A stretch of 64,000 nucleotides of DNA from Tetramitus jugosus (lineage: Eukaryota; Heterolobosea; Eutetramitea; Acrasida; Vahlkampfiidae): NCBI GenBank assembly GCA_937625935.1, contig OW569345.1, positions 558,001-622,000 on the forward strand, written 5' to 3'. The translations under genes were made by a program, and so were the position numbers. The notes beneath the pieces are model-generated. The model was given only the letters and a program-made list of their open reading frames with translations, did no database searches and was not told the DNA's origin. Shown one piece after another: positions 31,700-40,246 of the stretch (the first letter of the stretch is position 1; each line of letters opens with the position of its first letter).

Positions 31700-33773
31700 A
31701 TGCATTCCTACAAATTCAACTCCTTTCTCGCTCTCTTCTTTTGTTTGACCTTAGTTGACATCTCACTTTCTCAGTTGAGTGGAACATCGGTATGGACTCG
31801 AGGATACAACAATGCCAGGACAGGGGCAAACCTAAGTGAGAAGACTCTCAACACACACAATGTAAATGTTCAACAATTTGGAAAGTTATTCTCAAGAAAG
31901 GTTGTTGGTCACATCTATGCTCAAATACTGTACGTTCCCAACGTCTACATCTCCAGCACTTCCAAGAACCATAACACAATCTTTGTGGCCACCCAATCCA
32001 ATAATGTTTATGCATTTGATGCAGATGACGTAAATAACAATAATCCACTGTGGCAAGTGAACTTGGGAACTCCATACTACACCTCGGATAATGATGTGGG
32101 AACTAATTGCGGATTCTTTCAAGACATTGCAATTGAGGTGGGTATCACCTCTACACCAGTGATAGACACTGGGTCCAACACAATATATGTCGTTGCTCTC
32201 ACGAAAGAAAATGGAGAGTTCAAACACAAGTTACACGCGCTGAGCCTCTCCGATGGCAGCGAGAAACCAAACAGTCCAGTTGTCGTTCAAGCAACTATAG
32301 CTGGCAATGGAGATGGGAGTTATGGAGGTCGTCTTTCGTTCCTATCTAAAACATCTCTTCAACGATTGTCTCTGGCTTTGATCAATGGAGTAGTGTACTT
32401 TGGTTTTGGTGGTTATTGTTTGTATGTATTCATCATCATTTATTATATGTACTTTTCTTTGCGGGAACCAGTTCAACTAATACAGATTTCCTTCTTCTTA
32501 TTAAATCAGTACTCCACCCTATCATGGATGGTTATTTGGATACGACAGTCAAACTCTTCAACAAAAACTCGTCTACTGCAGCACCCCCAACGGTAGAGGA
32601 GGGGGAATCTGGCAAGGAGGAGGCGCCATTACAAGTGATGGAGCATATCTTTATTTTGTGTCAACTAACGGTGACTTTGATGGAGTTACAAACTTTGGAG
32701 ACACATTCACAAAGATGAATCCAAGCAATGCCAAAATAGTTAGTTCATTTACACCTTACAATCAATACAGTATGTTTCAAGCTGATCTTGATGCAGGGAC
32801 AACTGGGATCACACTCATTCCCAATTCAGATTTGCTCCTGGGTTGTTCAAAGGTGGGAAGATGCTATTTGATGAATAAGAGTAACATGGGAGGTTACAAT
32901 CCAAATGCGAACAATATTGTTCAAGACTTCAATCCATCGCCAGAAGTCGGAGAGAGGTTTGGAGCTGGAGTTCACACTACTCCTGTTGCTTGGGAGTCTG
33001 CAAGCAAGGGAACATTGGTATATATATGGAGAGCAGCTGGAAAATTGCAAGCACTTCATTTGATTCGCAGTGGGTCATTAGGACAATTTGACCTGGGTCA
33101 GACAGAGACATCCAACATCGCTACAGCTGAATTCCCTGGTGGAATGCTGTCACTGTCAGCCGACGGTTCTTCTCAAGGTTCTGGTATTATATGGGCTTGT
33201 CATTCAACCACTGGATCGGCTAACCATATCATACAACAAGGTGTCCTGAGGGCAGTGAATGCGGAAGACATTAGTCAGGAGTTGTGGAATTCTGATCAGA
33301 ACAAAGCGAGAGATTCTGTTGGATACTTTGCCAAATTCAATCCACCAATGGTCATTAATGGTCGAGTGTATGTTGCCACCTTTGGTCAAGGAAGAGAATC
33401 CTACGTGCATGCTTTTGGCATACTCAATCCTCCAGTTCAACAATCTTCCGTTCAGATTAGTTTTCCCCAAGACACTTCCCAACATAATAGTGCTAGACCC
33501 CCTGCACCTGCCCCTTCCCCTGCTCCTGCTCCTTCTCCTTCCATACAACCAGAACCTTCTCCATCTCATTCACAGTCTCCCACTCCCTCACCAACCCCTC
33601 CACCCATCCACACTCCTACACCCACTCCTACATCATCTCCTCCCTCTCCTCCCGAGGCAGATCCATACGTCAATAGACCCCCAGCGGCACTTACCTCTTC
33701 CTCAGAACGCTATGTTCGTTCTTATAGTTGGTGGGTTTTGCTCTGCCTTGTTGGGGTCATGGTGTTGTTGTGA
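31700..33773 (+). CDS. Secreted PQQ-like beta-propeller protein with Pro-rich stalk (two exons)
   Basis: Exon 1 (31700-32421) starts with a signal peptide (about 24 residues) and an N-terminal VWTRGYNNARTGAN segment. The intron is 32422-32509 (88 bp, GTATGT donor, CAG acceptor). Exon 2 (32510-33773) continues TPPYHGWLFGYD, YFVSTNGDFDG, VAWESASKGTLVYIW, GSSQGSGIIWA and VINGRVYVATFGQG. These are the blades of a pyrroloquinoline-quinone-type propeller. A Pro/Ser/Thr-rich stretch and a hydrophobic C-terminus follow, so the protein is likely surface-anchored by a TM helix or GPI. The spliced length is 661 residues. The splice restores YC-F-TPPYHGW. Function and cofactor are unknown. Confidence 0.8.
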
Positions 33774-34049
33774 GTGATCAAGCCTTGTTGATTAGAAATT
33801 ATACTGAAACATCAACTGGTGCTCAAATCGCACCCAAGCGTTTATGGAGTATTCCAGGACCCCAAGATAAGAAGTGAAAACCTCCTCCATTCTCCTTTGT
33901 CTCTGAAAGACTCTATTCAAAGACAAAATGGAAAGGATAAAAGAGAAACAAACTCGATCAGAATCAAATTTACAACCATCAAGGATTGACTGGCGGTTTC
34001 TGACCAATTCTTTGGCTCAAACGAAAAATAAAAAAATAACTTTTTAAGG
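33774..34049. other. Spacer before the interrupted methyltransferase gene
   Basis: About 276 bp follow the PQQ-like gene. No 5' part of the methyltransferase gene can be recognised here; the run TTTTTAAG at 34041-34048 could be an old 3' splice site in front of its first visible exon. Confidence 0.35.
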
Positions 34050-34124
34050 TTTTTCTGCGGTCGCAATGGATGACTATATTGTTGTTAAGTTAGATGCCGA
34101 AGGCATCGAATACCACATTTTAAT
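34050..34124 (+). pseudogene. FkbM-like methyltransferase gene, left fragment, cut by element A
   Basis: The frame reads VAMDDYIVVKLDAEGIEYHI and runs into the mobile unit. Methyltransferase FkbM-type proteins carry DxVVxKxDxEGxExxVL at this point, an almost exact match. The remaining part of the same domain starts directly on the other side of the element (38118-38261). No upstream exon is seen; a possible acceptor ends at 34048. The right edge TTAAT (34120-34124) is repeated at the far junction. A gene fragment of this size cannot be functional. Confidence 0.75.
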
Positions 34125-34165
34125 TGTCCACAAAAAATACATACGCCTTTAACAAATCATTCTGT

Positions 34166-34647
34166 TTATTGATTAACAACTCTCCACCCTCCAGGTACCA
34201 ATTCAAATTGTTCCCATGAACATGCCAAGTAGAATCCCTTCCACTTCACATAACCATACCAAGAACCATTTTGATACTTCCAATCCAGAACATCATCAAT
34301 TTGATAGAACTGTCCATTGGAGGTGTAGTTTTGGTGAATGTGACAGTACTGGGTTCCACGTTTCCTTTGCAATTTGCACGGTAAGCCTGACTTGCAAACG
34401 GCCAAACAGTATGAGTACAAATTGTCCATATAAGACCTTATTGTTGATAGATTATTGACCATCGAAGATCGAAAATCCCGACACGTCAATACCAAATTCA
34501 ACATCTTCTACACCAAGGAACGAACCAACTAGATACACAAATAAATCAATATGTATATCGGTTATCGGTTCTTACTTTTCTTTTGACTCCAAACTTTACC
34601 AATTGTTGGTTATGTCTTCTTTTGGCGCCTTTTCCTTGTTTTCCCAT
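34166..34647 (-). pseudogene. Accessory F-box/zinc-knuckle/chromodomain-like gene, copy A, frameshifted
   Basis: The ATG at 34647 opens with MGKQGKGAKRRHN, a basic start missing from copy B. The frame is lost by a 4-base insertion (near 34550) in front of the F-box-like part and by a 2-base deletion (GTG to G, near 34505) inside it. The rest is open: CRDFRSSMVNN, then CKSGLPCKLQRKRGTQYCHIH (zinc-knuckle-like), then a chromodomain-like segment FYQIDDVLDWKYQNG...GYVKWKGFYLACSWEQF. The reading frames can be compared with copy B, where this middle and C-terminal part is intact. Not functional as it stands. Confidence 0.75.
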
Positions 34648-34660
34648 TTGTTCATTGATT

Positions 34661-34926
34661 TTTTTCATCAAAAAAACTTGCAAAAAACAGAAAACAAACA
34701 CTCTGAAGGACATCGTGAGAGCGAGTGACCTGATGATGAGTATGAGTTTTCTGACGTTTGTCAAATTCTGTCCTATTGATACCATTAGAGATTTTTCATC
34801 AAAAAAAACTTGCAAAAAACAGAAAACAAACACTCTGAAGGACATCGTGAGAGCGAGTGACCTGATGATGAGTGTGAGTTTTCTGAAGTTTGTCAAATTC
34901 TGTCCTACTATTGATACCATTAGAGA
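34661..34926 (+). repeat. Tandem duplication in element A, two units of about 131-135 bp
   Basis: The stretch from TTTTTCATCA to GATACCATTAGAGA occurs twice, at 34661-34791 and 34792-34926. The units differ by a few bases, for example CCTATTGATACC against CCTACTATTGATACC. Copy B has only one. The unit contains the start of the VPS35-derived part (in frame LKDIV..SDLMM). Confidence 0.85.
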
Positions 34927-34936
34927 GGTGTTGAAT

Positions 34937-35561
34937 TGTCCGATAACTTGAGTATTCAGATCTCATTGATGACACTTGCTCTTCAAACATATCCTGATAA
35001 CACTGACTATGTCAACAAGATTATTAATAACATTGCTAGTCAATTGAATAGCACTGCACTTGCTTCAGATGAAATTGTAGACATGTTGAAGCGATTGTTG
35101 TTGGTGCCACTCGAGTCATACAACAATGTGCTAACAGTTTTGAAGTTGGAGAAGTATGGTGATATTATTCATTCTCTTGGATATGAACAGAGAAAGTTTA
35201 TTGCACTGAGCATTGTGAGATGCGCACTTGACAATGGACACAAGATTTCAACATTTGAACAAGTGAACAAACCGTTTGATTTGATTCGTCCACTGTTGAA
35301 GACCAGACAACATTCTCACCTTCTGACGACTCACCAATAGCTGCAACATTGCTCGAAGATTTCGAAGAAGAACAGAACTTGATTGCCAGATTGGTTCATT
35401 TGTTTGACAATAGCGATTCTGATCAATTGTTTAAAGTTTTGGCCGCAGCCAGAAAGCACTTTGGTCAGAGTGGTGTCAAGAGAATTCAATACACATTGGT
35501 ACCGCTTGTATTCTCCTACTTGAAACTTGCTCAGAGAATCTACAATGCACACTGCAAATAG
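34937..35561 (+). pseudogene. VPS35 retromer fragment in element A, frameshifted
   Basis: The translated part reads LSIQISLMTLALQTYP, LKRLLLVPLESYNNVLTVLK, YGDIIHSLGYEQRKF, then stops. This matches the middle of VPS35 (retromer cargo-recognition subunit, alpha-solenoid). A 10-base deletion after CTGTTGAAG (relative to copy B) shifts the frame in front of the EEQNLIARLVHLF part. There is no ATG at the front; the VPS35 frame enters from upstream (IDTIREVLN) with a one-base shift. The fragment covers roughly a quarter of VPS35, so it cannot work as VPS35. Confidence 0.82.
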
Positions 35562-35900
35562 ACACCTCTTGTCGACTCTCCATCTTTTTTGATTGATTTG
35601 GTTGTTGTTGTTGCTGATGTTCGTTGTGCGACTTGTGTTTTTCGTTGTTGTTGTCGTGTCAGAGAGAAAGTTTTTCGTTGGTTCAAGATTGGATCGATAG
35701 GTGGAGATATTATAAAAAAATACAATAAATGTTGTATCAGTTTCTTCTAAGCTGCGGAATTGGTGCAGTTGTAACAATTTCCGTTGAGACTGTCTTTACA
35801 ACGGCAACGGCCATCTACCTCGGTTTAAAAAGCGCTGTCTTTTTCGCTGTTTGATTCAACTCACACAACAAATACAACACACAACAAATACAATAACATT
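35562..35900 (+). other. Fanzor upstream region in element A
   Basis: This 339-bp spacer separates the VPS35 fragment from the Fanzor ATG. It contains GTT-rich stretches, a TATAAAAA at about 35710 and an AACAAATACAAC-rich leader directly before the ATG. It probably holds the Fanzor promoter. The same spacer, also 339 bp, is found in copy B. Confidence 0.5.
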
Positions 35901-38028
35901 ATGCCACGAGGCGTGCCTAAGGACGGCAAGAGAAAGAGAAAGAGAGAGACTGTCAAAAAGAATGAATACTCATCACATTACGTGGTCAAGGTCGGTCTGA
36001 AGTCTCTGTTGTTGCATCATCCAACTCTGTTACCAATCATACAGACTCAAGCTCTGGAGATTACAAGGATTGCTCTTCGGCTCACAAGATTTATAAACAT
36101 ATTAGTTTTGAGGCACTTGGAGTCTGACTATCAAATCCCTTTATTAGATCAAGTGTTTCTTCAAAGATTAGGTTCTGTGTTGTTTGGACGCAATTCAAAA
36201 CCAAGAGACAATAACTTAAGTCTCATCAACGAGTCTGTCAACATGGACGATGTAGTAGTCAAACTCAGAAAGATTTATCAGAGTTTTGCCACGTCCATCA
36301 ATTATGTTGCCAGGTCTCTCAATGTCAACATCTCCAACATGCTCAAGTTCACATTGGAACCAAGACTGAGGAAGTATCTGAGGGTCAGAATCAATCAACT
36401 ACACAGTGATTCATCTATCCCAAAGTTAGAACAAAGAAGGGTTGTTGAGTTTATTATCAGAAGGTTGACATTTAGCACTCCAGTCCATGATTTTATCAAA
36501 TTGCCTCCAAAAGAGTTGATAGAGACGATTCCTGTGTTGATCCGAGAGGTTCGAACACTTGTTGGTGCTAAAACTGATGAAGTAATTGATGAATCATTTG
36601 TGAAGAACAACACCAATAACATGCTGAAGTTTTACTGGCATGTTCAACAATTTCTGATCAACAATGATATGAAATCGTTTGCACTACTTCCTTTGTCTCA
36701 TTTCAAGTGCAGGTGTATGGAGATTGGTACAAAGGAATTAGTTGATATGCTTAAACAGAAGAAGAAACAAGGAAGACAAAAGAAGGACGATGAGTCAACT
36801 GAATTGAATTACAATCTCAAGTGTTTGAATGTTGGAACAAAGAAAATTCAGATTGATTCAATCAGAACGGATGGTATCCAGGCCTCTGTTGTCGTCAGAC
36901 ACGAGCTAATTGGAAATCATAAGAATAACAAAGCAAAGGAATCCAAGGACATGAAAGAAGCAAAGAAGAGAAAGAAAGAAGCAAAATTGAATGAAGGTGC
37001 CGAATACTTGATTGGTGTTGATCCTGGTATCGTCACTTTGATGTCTTGTACTGACAGTGATAGTAGAAAGTGGGAGTTCTCCAACAAAACATACAGACAT
37101 CTATCCCATCATTCAAAGAACTCCAAGCGATTGTTGAAATACAAAGCAGAATGGAACGAAATGAATGAGAAGAACTTGGATGAACTCCAAAACTCAATCA
37201 AACAGGCCGGTGTATCAACAAGTGGTCTGTTCCTTGAACACATCAATTCTGTATTGAAAGTCGAGGATGATTTGTTGAATTTTTATTGCACCCCAAAGGT
37301 GAAGAGACTGAATTGGGATAGCTATATAATGAGAGATAAGACGATTGCCAATGTTATGAATGACTTTCGAAAGAGAGCAAATGGAAGAAGCATGTTAATT
37401 GGGATGGGCAATGCTGGTTTTGGTCATTGTTACAAAGGACATGCTCCAACACCAAAAGGGAGCGTCCAGATATTATTTCTTACGCACCCCCTAGGGAGGG
37501 GGTCTGAGAAATTTATTCAATATTTTATTCATAGGGGGTCTCTTGATCCCAATCCTAGTAGGAGAATTAATGTAACGTTCGAATTTACAGGAAAATGTTT
37601 TATTCAAATTTATTCAAAACAGGCAGGGAGGGGGTCAGAGGTGAATATAATATCTGGACGCTCCCAAAGGAAAGCTATTGAAAAAGTTGAATGAGCACTT
37701 CAATGTGAAAATGATCGACGAGTTCATGACAAGTCAGAAATGTCATCATTGCCATTCTCACATGAAGCCAGTCAAGCATAAGAGAATAGACAAGAATGGA
37801 GCGTTGAATGTCTCTGTCGTCCGAGGAGTTAAACAGTGTGCAACCACTAAATGTTTAGTGACTCACAACAGAGACATCAATGCGGCCAAGAACATGCTCC
37901 ATCTACTGAGAACAGAAATGGATGGACAGCCACGTCCCGATGCCTTCAAGAGGAAGAAAAAGGTCGCAAAAGAATTAATCAAAATGGTGGAACACCTCCA
38001 AGGCTCACTCCATCAAGCTGCTATGTAA
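35901..38028 (+). pseudogene. Fanzor (TnpB-like RNA-guided nuclease), copy A, broken by a MITE
   Basis: The N-terminal part and the RuvC-I region (EYLIGVDPGIVTLMSC) are open from the ATG at 35901. At 37458 a 208-bp MITE interrupts the gene between APTPKG and KLLKKLNEHF. The frame runs on through the insert, shifts and stops at 37692-37694. The C-terminal part (KMIDEFMTSQKCHHCH, zinc finger, HNRDINAAKNM) continues in another frame to 38028. Loss of the alternative Glu, zinc finger and RuvC-III Asp should abolish nuclease activity. Outside the insert it is nearly the same as copy B, for example Ile/Met and Leu/Ser changes near residues 165-174. Confidence 0.93.
37455..37668. mobile_element. 208-bp MITE inside Fanzor copy A
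   Basis: The insert 37458-37665 has perfect 18-bp terminal inverted repeats, GGGAGCGTCCAGATATTA at the left and its reverse complement at the right. It is flanked by AAA (37455-37457 and 37666-37668), where copy B has only one AAA at the empty site, so the target-site duplication is 3 bp. It encodes nothing. TIRs that begin GGG and a 3-bp duplication fit a PIF/Harbinger-type MITE, though the AAA target is not the usual TWA. The comparison with copy B makes the boundaries certain. Confidence 0.93.
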
Positions 38029-38116
38029 GTCCCGATTATGTAGGAGCGTTAAGGTGTCTTATCGGGAAATCATAATTTTTTATTATGGTTTGATCGACAG
38101 TAGACCGCCACCTTAA
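38029..38116 (+). ncRNA. Candidate Fanzor guide-RNA scaffold, copy A
   Basis: Directly after the Fanzor stop, TCCCGAT pairs with ATCGGGA around a loop that contains TTAAGGTG (38049-38056). A second hairpin (ATCATAAT with ATTATGGT) follows. The shared sequence ends in CACCTTAA (38109-38116), which is the exact complement of the loop, so a pseudoknot can form at the element's very end. TnpB and Fanzor guide RNAs come from this place and often end in such a pseudoknot. The guide would then be host sequence after 38116, starting TCGATATG. Transcription is not shown. Confidence 0.6.
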
Positions 38117-38117
38117 T

Positions 38118-38261
38118 CGATATGATGAAGCTGGTGCAATCAACTATGTTGATTTATTGTTGTGTGAGTACCATGAATGGATGGAGCCATATCCGGGTTT
38201 GGGTTGGAATTTGAGGTATATTCTGACCAAGATGGGTGTCAAGCAAGGTACTTGGATCTAG
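38118..38261 (+). pseudogene. FkbM-like methyltransferase gene, right fragment
   Basis: The frame reads EAGAINYVDLLLCEYHEWME and on to PYPGLGWNLRYILTKMG, ending in TAG at 38259-38261. Methyltransferase FkbM-type domains have ...AGxIxxxDELxxExH here. It continues the left fragment at 34050-34124. Joining the flanks with one TTAAT leaves the two frames out of register by one base, so there was also a later one-base loss, or the junction is slightly different. Confidence 0.72.
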
Positions 38262-38401
38262 AAGTGTAAATAAATGATGATTCTTTTCAACATTATAGGT
38301 GTCCATTCTCACATACTGTGAGAAATTGACTTTGCTATTCATGATCTCAAGCATTGTGAGCATTTATGGCGAAATACATGATGTCATTGACTAAGCCTAG
38401 T

Positions 38402-40100
38402 TTACTCATCCCGATCTCTCGCTTTTGCACTGACAATCTGGTGCGTGCTCGATGATATCACATATATACAATTGTCCCACGAGGTACACAGAATATAATC
38501 CCCACGATGTCTTATTGATTCTATTGAACCATGAACACGATTCATAGTGAGAGGAGTCTTGACTGGTTGTGTGAAATAGGGTAATTTGTTGGCTTGGGAA
38601 AAGTGTGAAGCCTGTTGTCGATTCCTTGAGTAGTAAAGTAGATTAGTGGATCTTTGAGATGAGAACCATGGCGACACATTCAACAAATGTTCGAACCACA
38701 ATCTTCTCTCGGAGATTAATGCACTCAATTTCTCGTGAGTAGGTGCATCTGGCAGCCACCCACAATTCCTCAGAAAGCTCTGATATTTGATCATATTCAG
38801 ACGCCTCACCGATACCTGTTCTTCGATACCCTCCAGCAACTACTTGTGTGGATGTCAGCCCCATGTTTCTCGTGTCGAATTTCACCTGGAAGAGGTACAA
38901 GTATCGGGACACAATAAAGAATTCCACTACCTTTTTATCCTCACTTATTCTGTATCCTACAGCTCCCAATATATTATCATCAAATTCTCTCGAATGTAGT
39001 AGTCTGAGTTGAGCAGATTGAGGATAATGGTAGAAAACGAGCAGAGAACGTTGAGTTACCAAGAATATGAAGTTCCTGATATTGCGACACCACACCACTG
39101 ATGTTAATACATCGTGCAAGCGATATATGGATAGTAGCTCTGAGCCAGAATACAGGCCAATAGAGTTTTCAGCTATCGCACAGTACATGTTTTCTCTTTC
39201 ATACATCTTCATCTGTTGGAAGGCCAAGAAACGTTCTCCGAAACGATGCTTGATCGAATGATAAATGGTCTTTCCGTTCAATGGGTTCCATACATGGAAT
39301 TGAGTGCTGTGCGTACCTAGAACGAATAATAGGTCAGGTGCAAAGGCATATCGATACCTTTGCTTCCAAAAGTGCAATTCATCATCACCATGCGCAATTG
39401 GCAGAGGTATGTCTCTTGTATAACCTGTCCATGAACAAGCCCAGAAACTACTCTGATAGTGTTCGACAGAATTAACGAGATGATGATAGTGCTTTGAGAC
39501 CAACATGACAGACAATGCAGATCGAGGCATACAGTACAACAAAATATTCATCCAACAATCTTTCGGCAAGGGACCTATCCTTGTATCCAGTTCTTGCCAA
39601 ATAGCATTGCTCAATTCCGGGTGAGTATCCTTCAATTCACACAGATAATCACGATAACTTGCTTCATTCTTCCTATACAAAGGCAGAAATATTTTCAAGT
39701 ATTCAACCCAAAGTGGAGCATTTTTGTCCACTTGAGTCATACATTGTCGTGCAACACTTTCATCCAAAACCTTCTTGCTCAAAATCTCTGATTGATAAAA
39801 GGATAATTGAATCAATCTGACAATGGCCTGTACATAGTATCTATAAACGTGATTTTCTGTTGCAGTCTCAGCGGAACTTTCCACATGACGAAACAGTGAA
39901 ATGGCAGCTTCAATTTGTTTATTGATCGCTGTAGTGTCAGCGATGGCTGCCTTTTGAGAACAGGTGTCAACAGAGTTCTTGAAGCAATTCCAAGATTCCT
40001 CTGCCTCGTTCATCAGGTTCTCCACTTCAAACTCAAAATCGTCCTCTTCAATCTCAAAATCTGAATCTGATCCATCAGAGTCATTGTCATAGTCGATCAT
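38402..40100 (-). CDS. F-box protein with WD-like C-terminal part; 3' end frameshifted
   Basis: The ATG at 40100 opens an acidic N-terminus (MIDYDNDSDGSDSDFEIEEDD is the style). A helical region follows, and an F-box at about residues 180-215 (GPLPKDCWMNILLYCMPRSALSVM). Then comes a beta-propeller-like part (FHVWNPLNGKTIYHS, NFIFLVTQRSLLVFY). The frame ends at 38643 after VECVAMVLISK. A better continuation (DPLIYFTTQG) lies one base off, and the final GDYILCTSWDNCIYVI part lies in the remaining frame, ending at 38402. Two small indels in the last 200 bases, or assembly errors, would explain this. F-box proteins recruit substrates to SCF ligases. Confidence 0.6.
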
Positions 40101-40246
40101 TTCGATGGATATCTTGAAGGATAAAAGTTTGATCTTTCTTGTGTTTTCTGTTCTGTTCTGTTGTTTCACGGAACAAGTTCTGAATGTATTTTTCCGAAAT
40201 AGATTGGGTGGATACCTCAAGGTTCAAACAGTTATCTCTGAACAAT

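Larger units (their letters stand above)
34120..38117 (+). mobile_element. Fanzor-carrying composite mobile unit, copy A
   Basis: This 4-kb unit is shared in inverted orientation with copy B (57330-60961). The junction 5-mer TTAAT is present at 34120-34124 and 38113-38117. Shared sequence starts near 34130 and ends at 38116. In Fanzor sense it carries, in order, an accessory gene on the opposite strand (34166-34647), a VPS35-derived fragment, the Fanzor gene and a structured 3' end. Compared with copy B, it has a 131-bp tandem duplication (34661-34926), frameshifts in the accessory gene, a 10-base deletion in the VPS35 fragment, and a MITE in the Fanzor. It sits inside an FkbM-like methyltransferase gene. 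Confidence 0.85.

Noticed and set aside
34130-38116. Terminal inverted repeats of the whole Fanzor unit
   Set aside because: The two ends (ACAAAAAATACATACGCC and CCGCCACCTTAA) were compared; no convincing inverted match was found.
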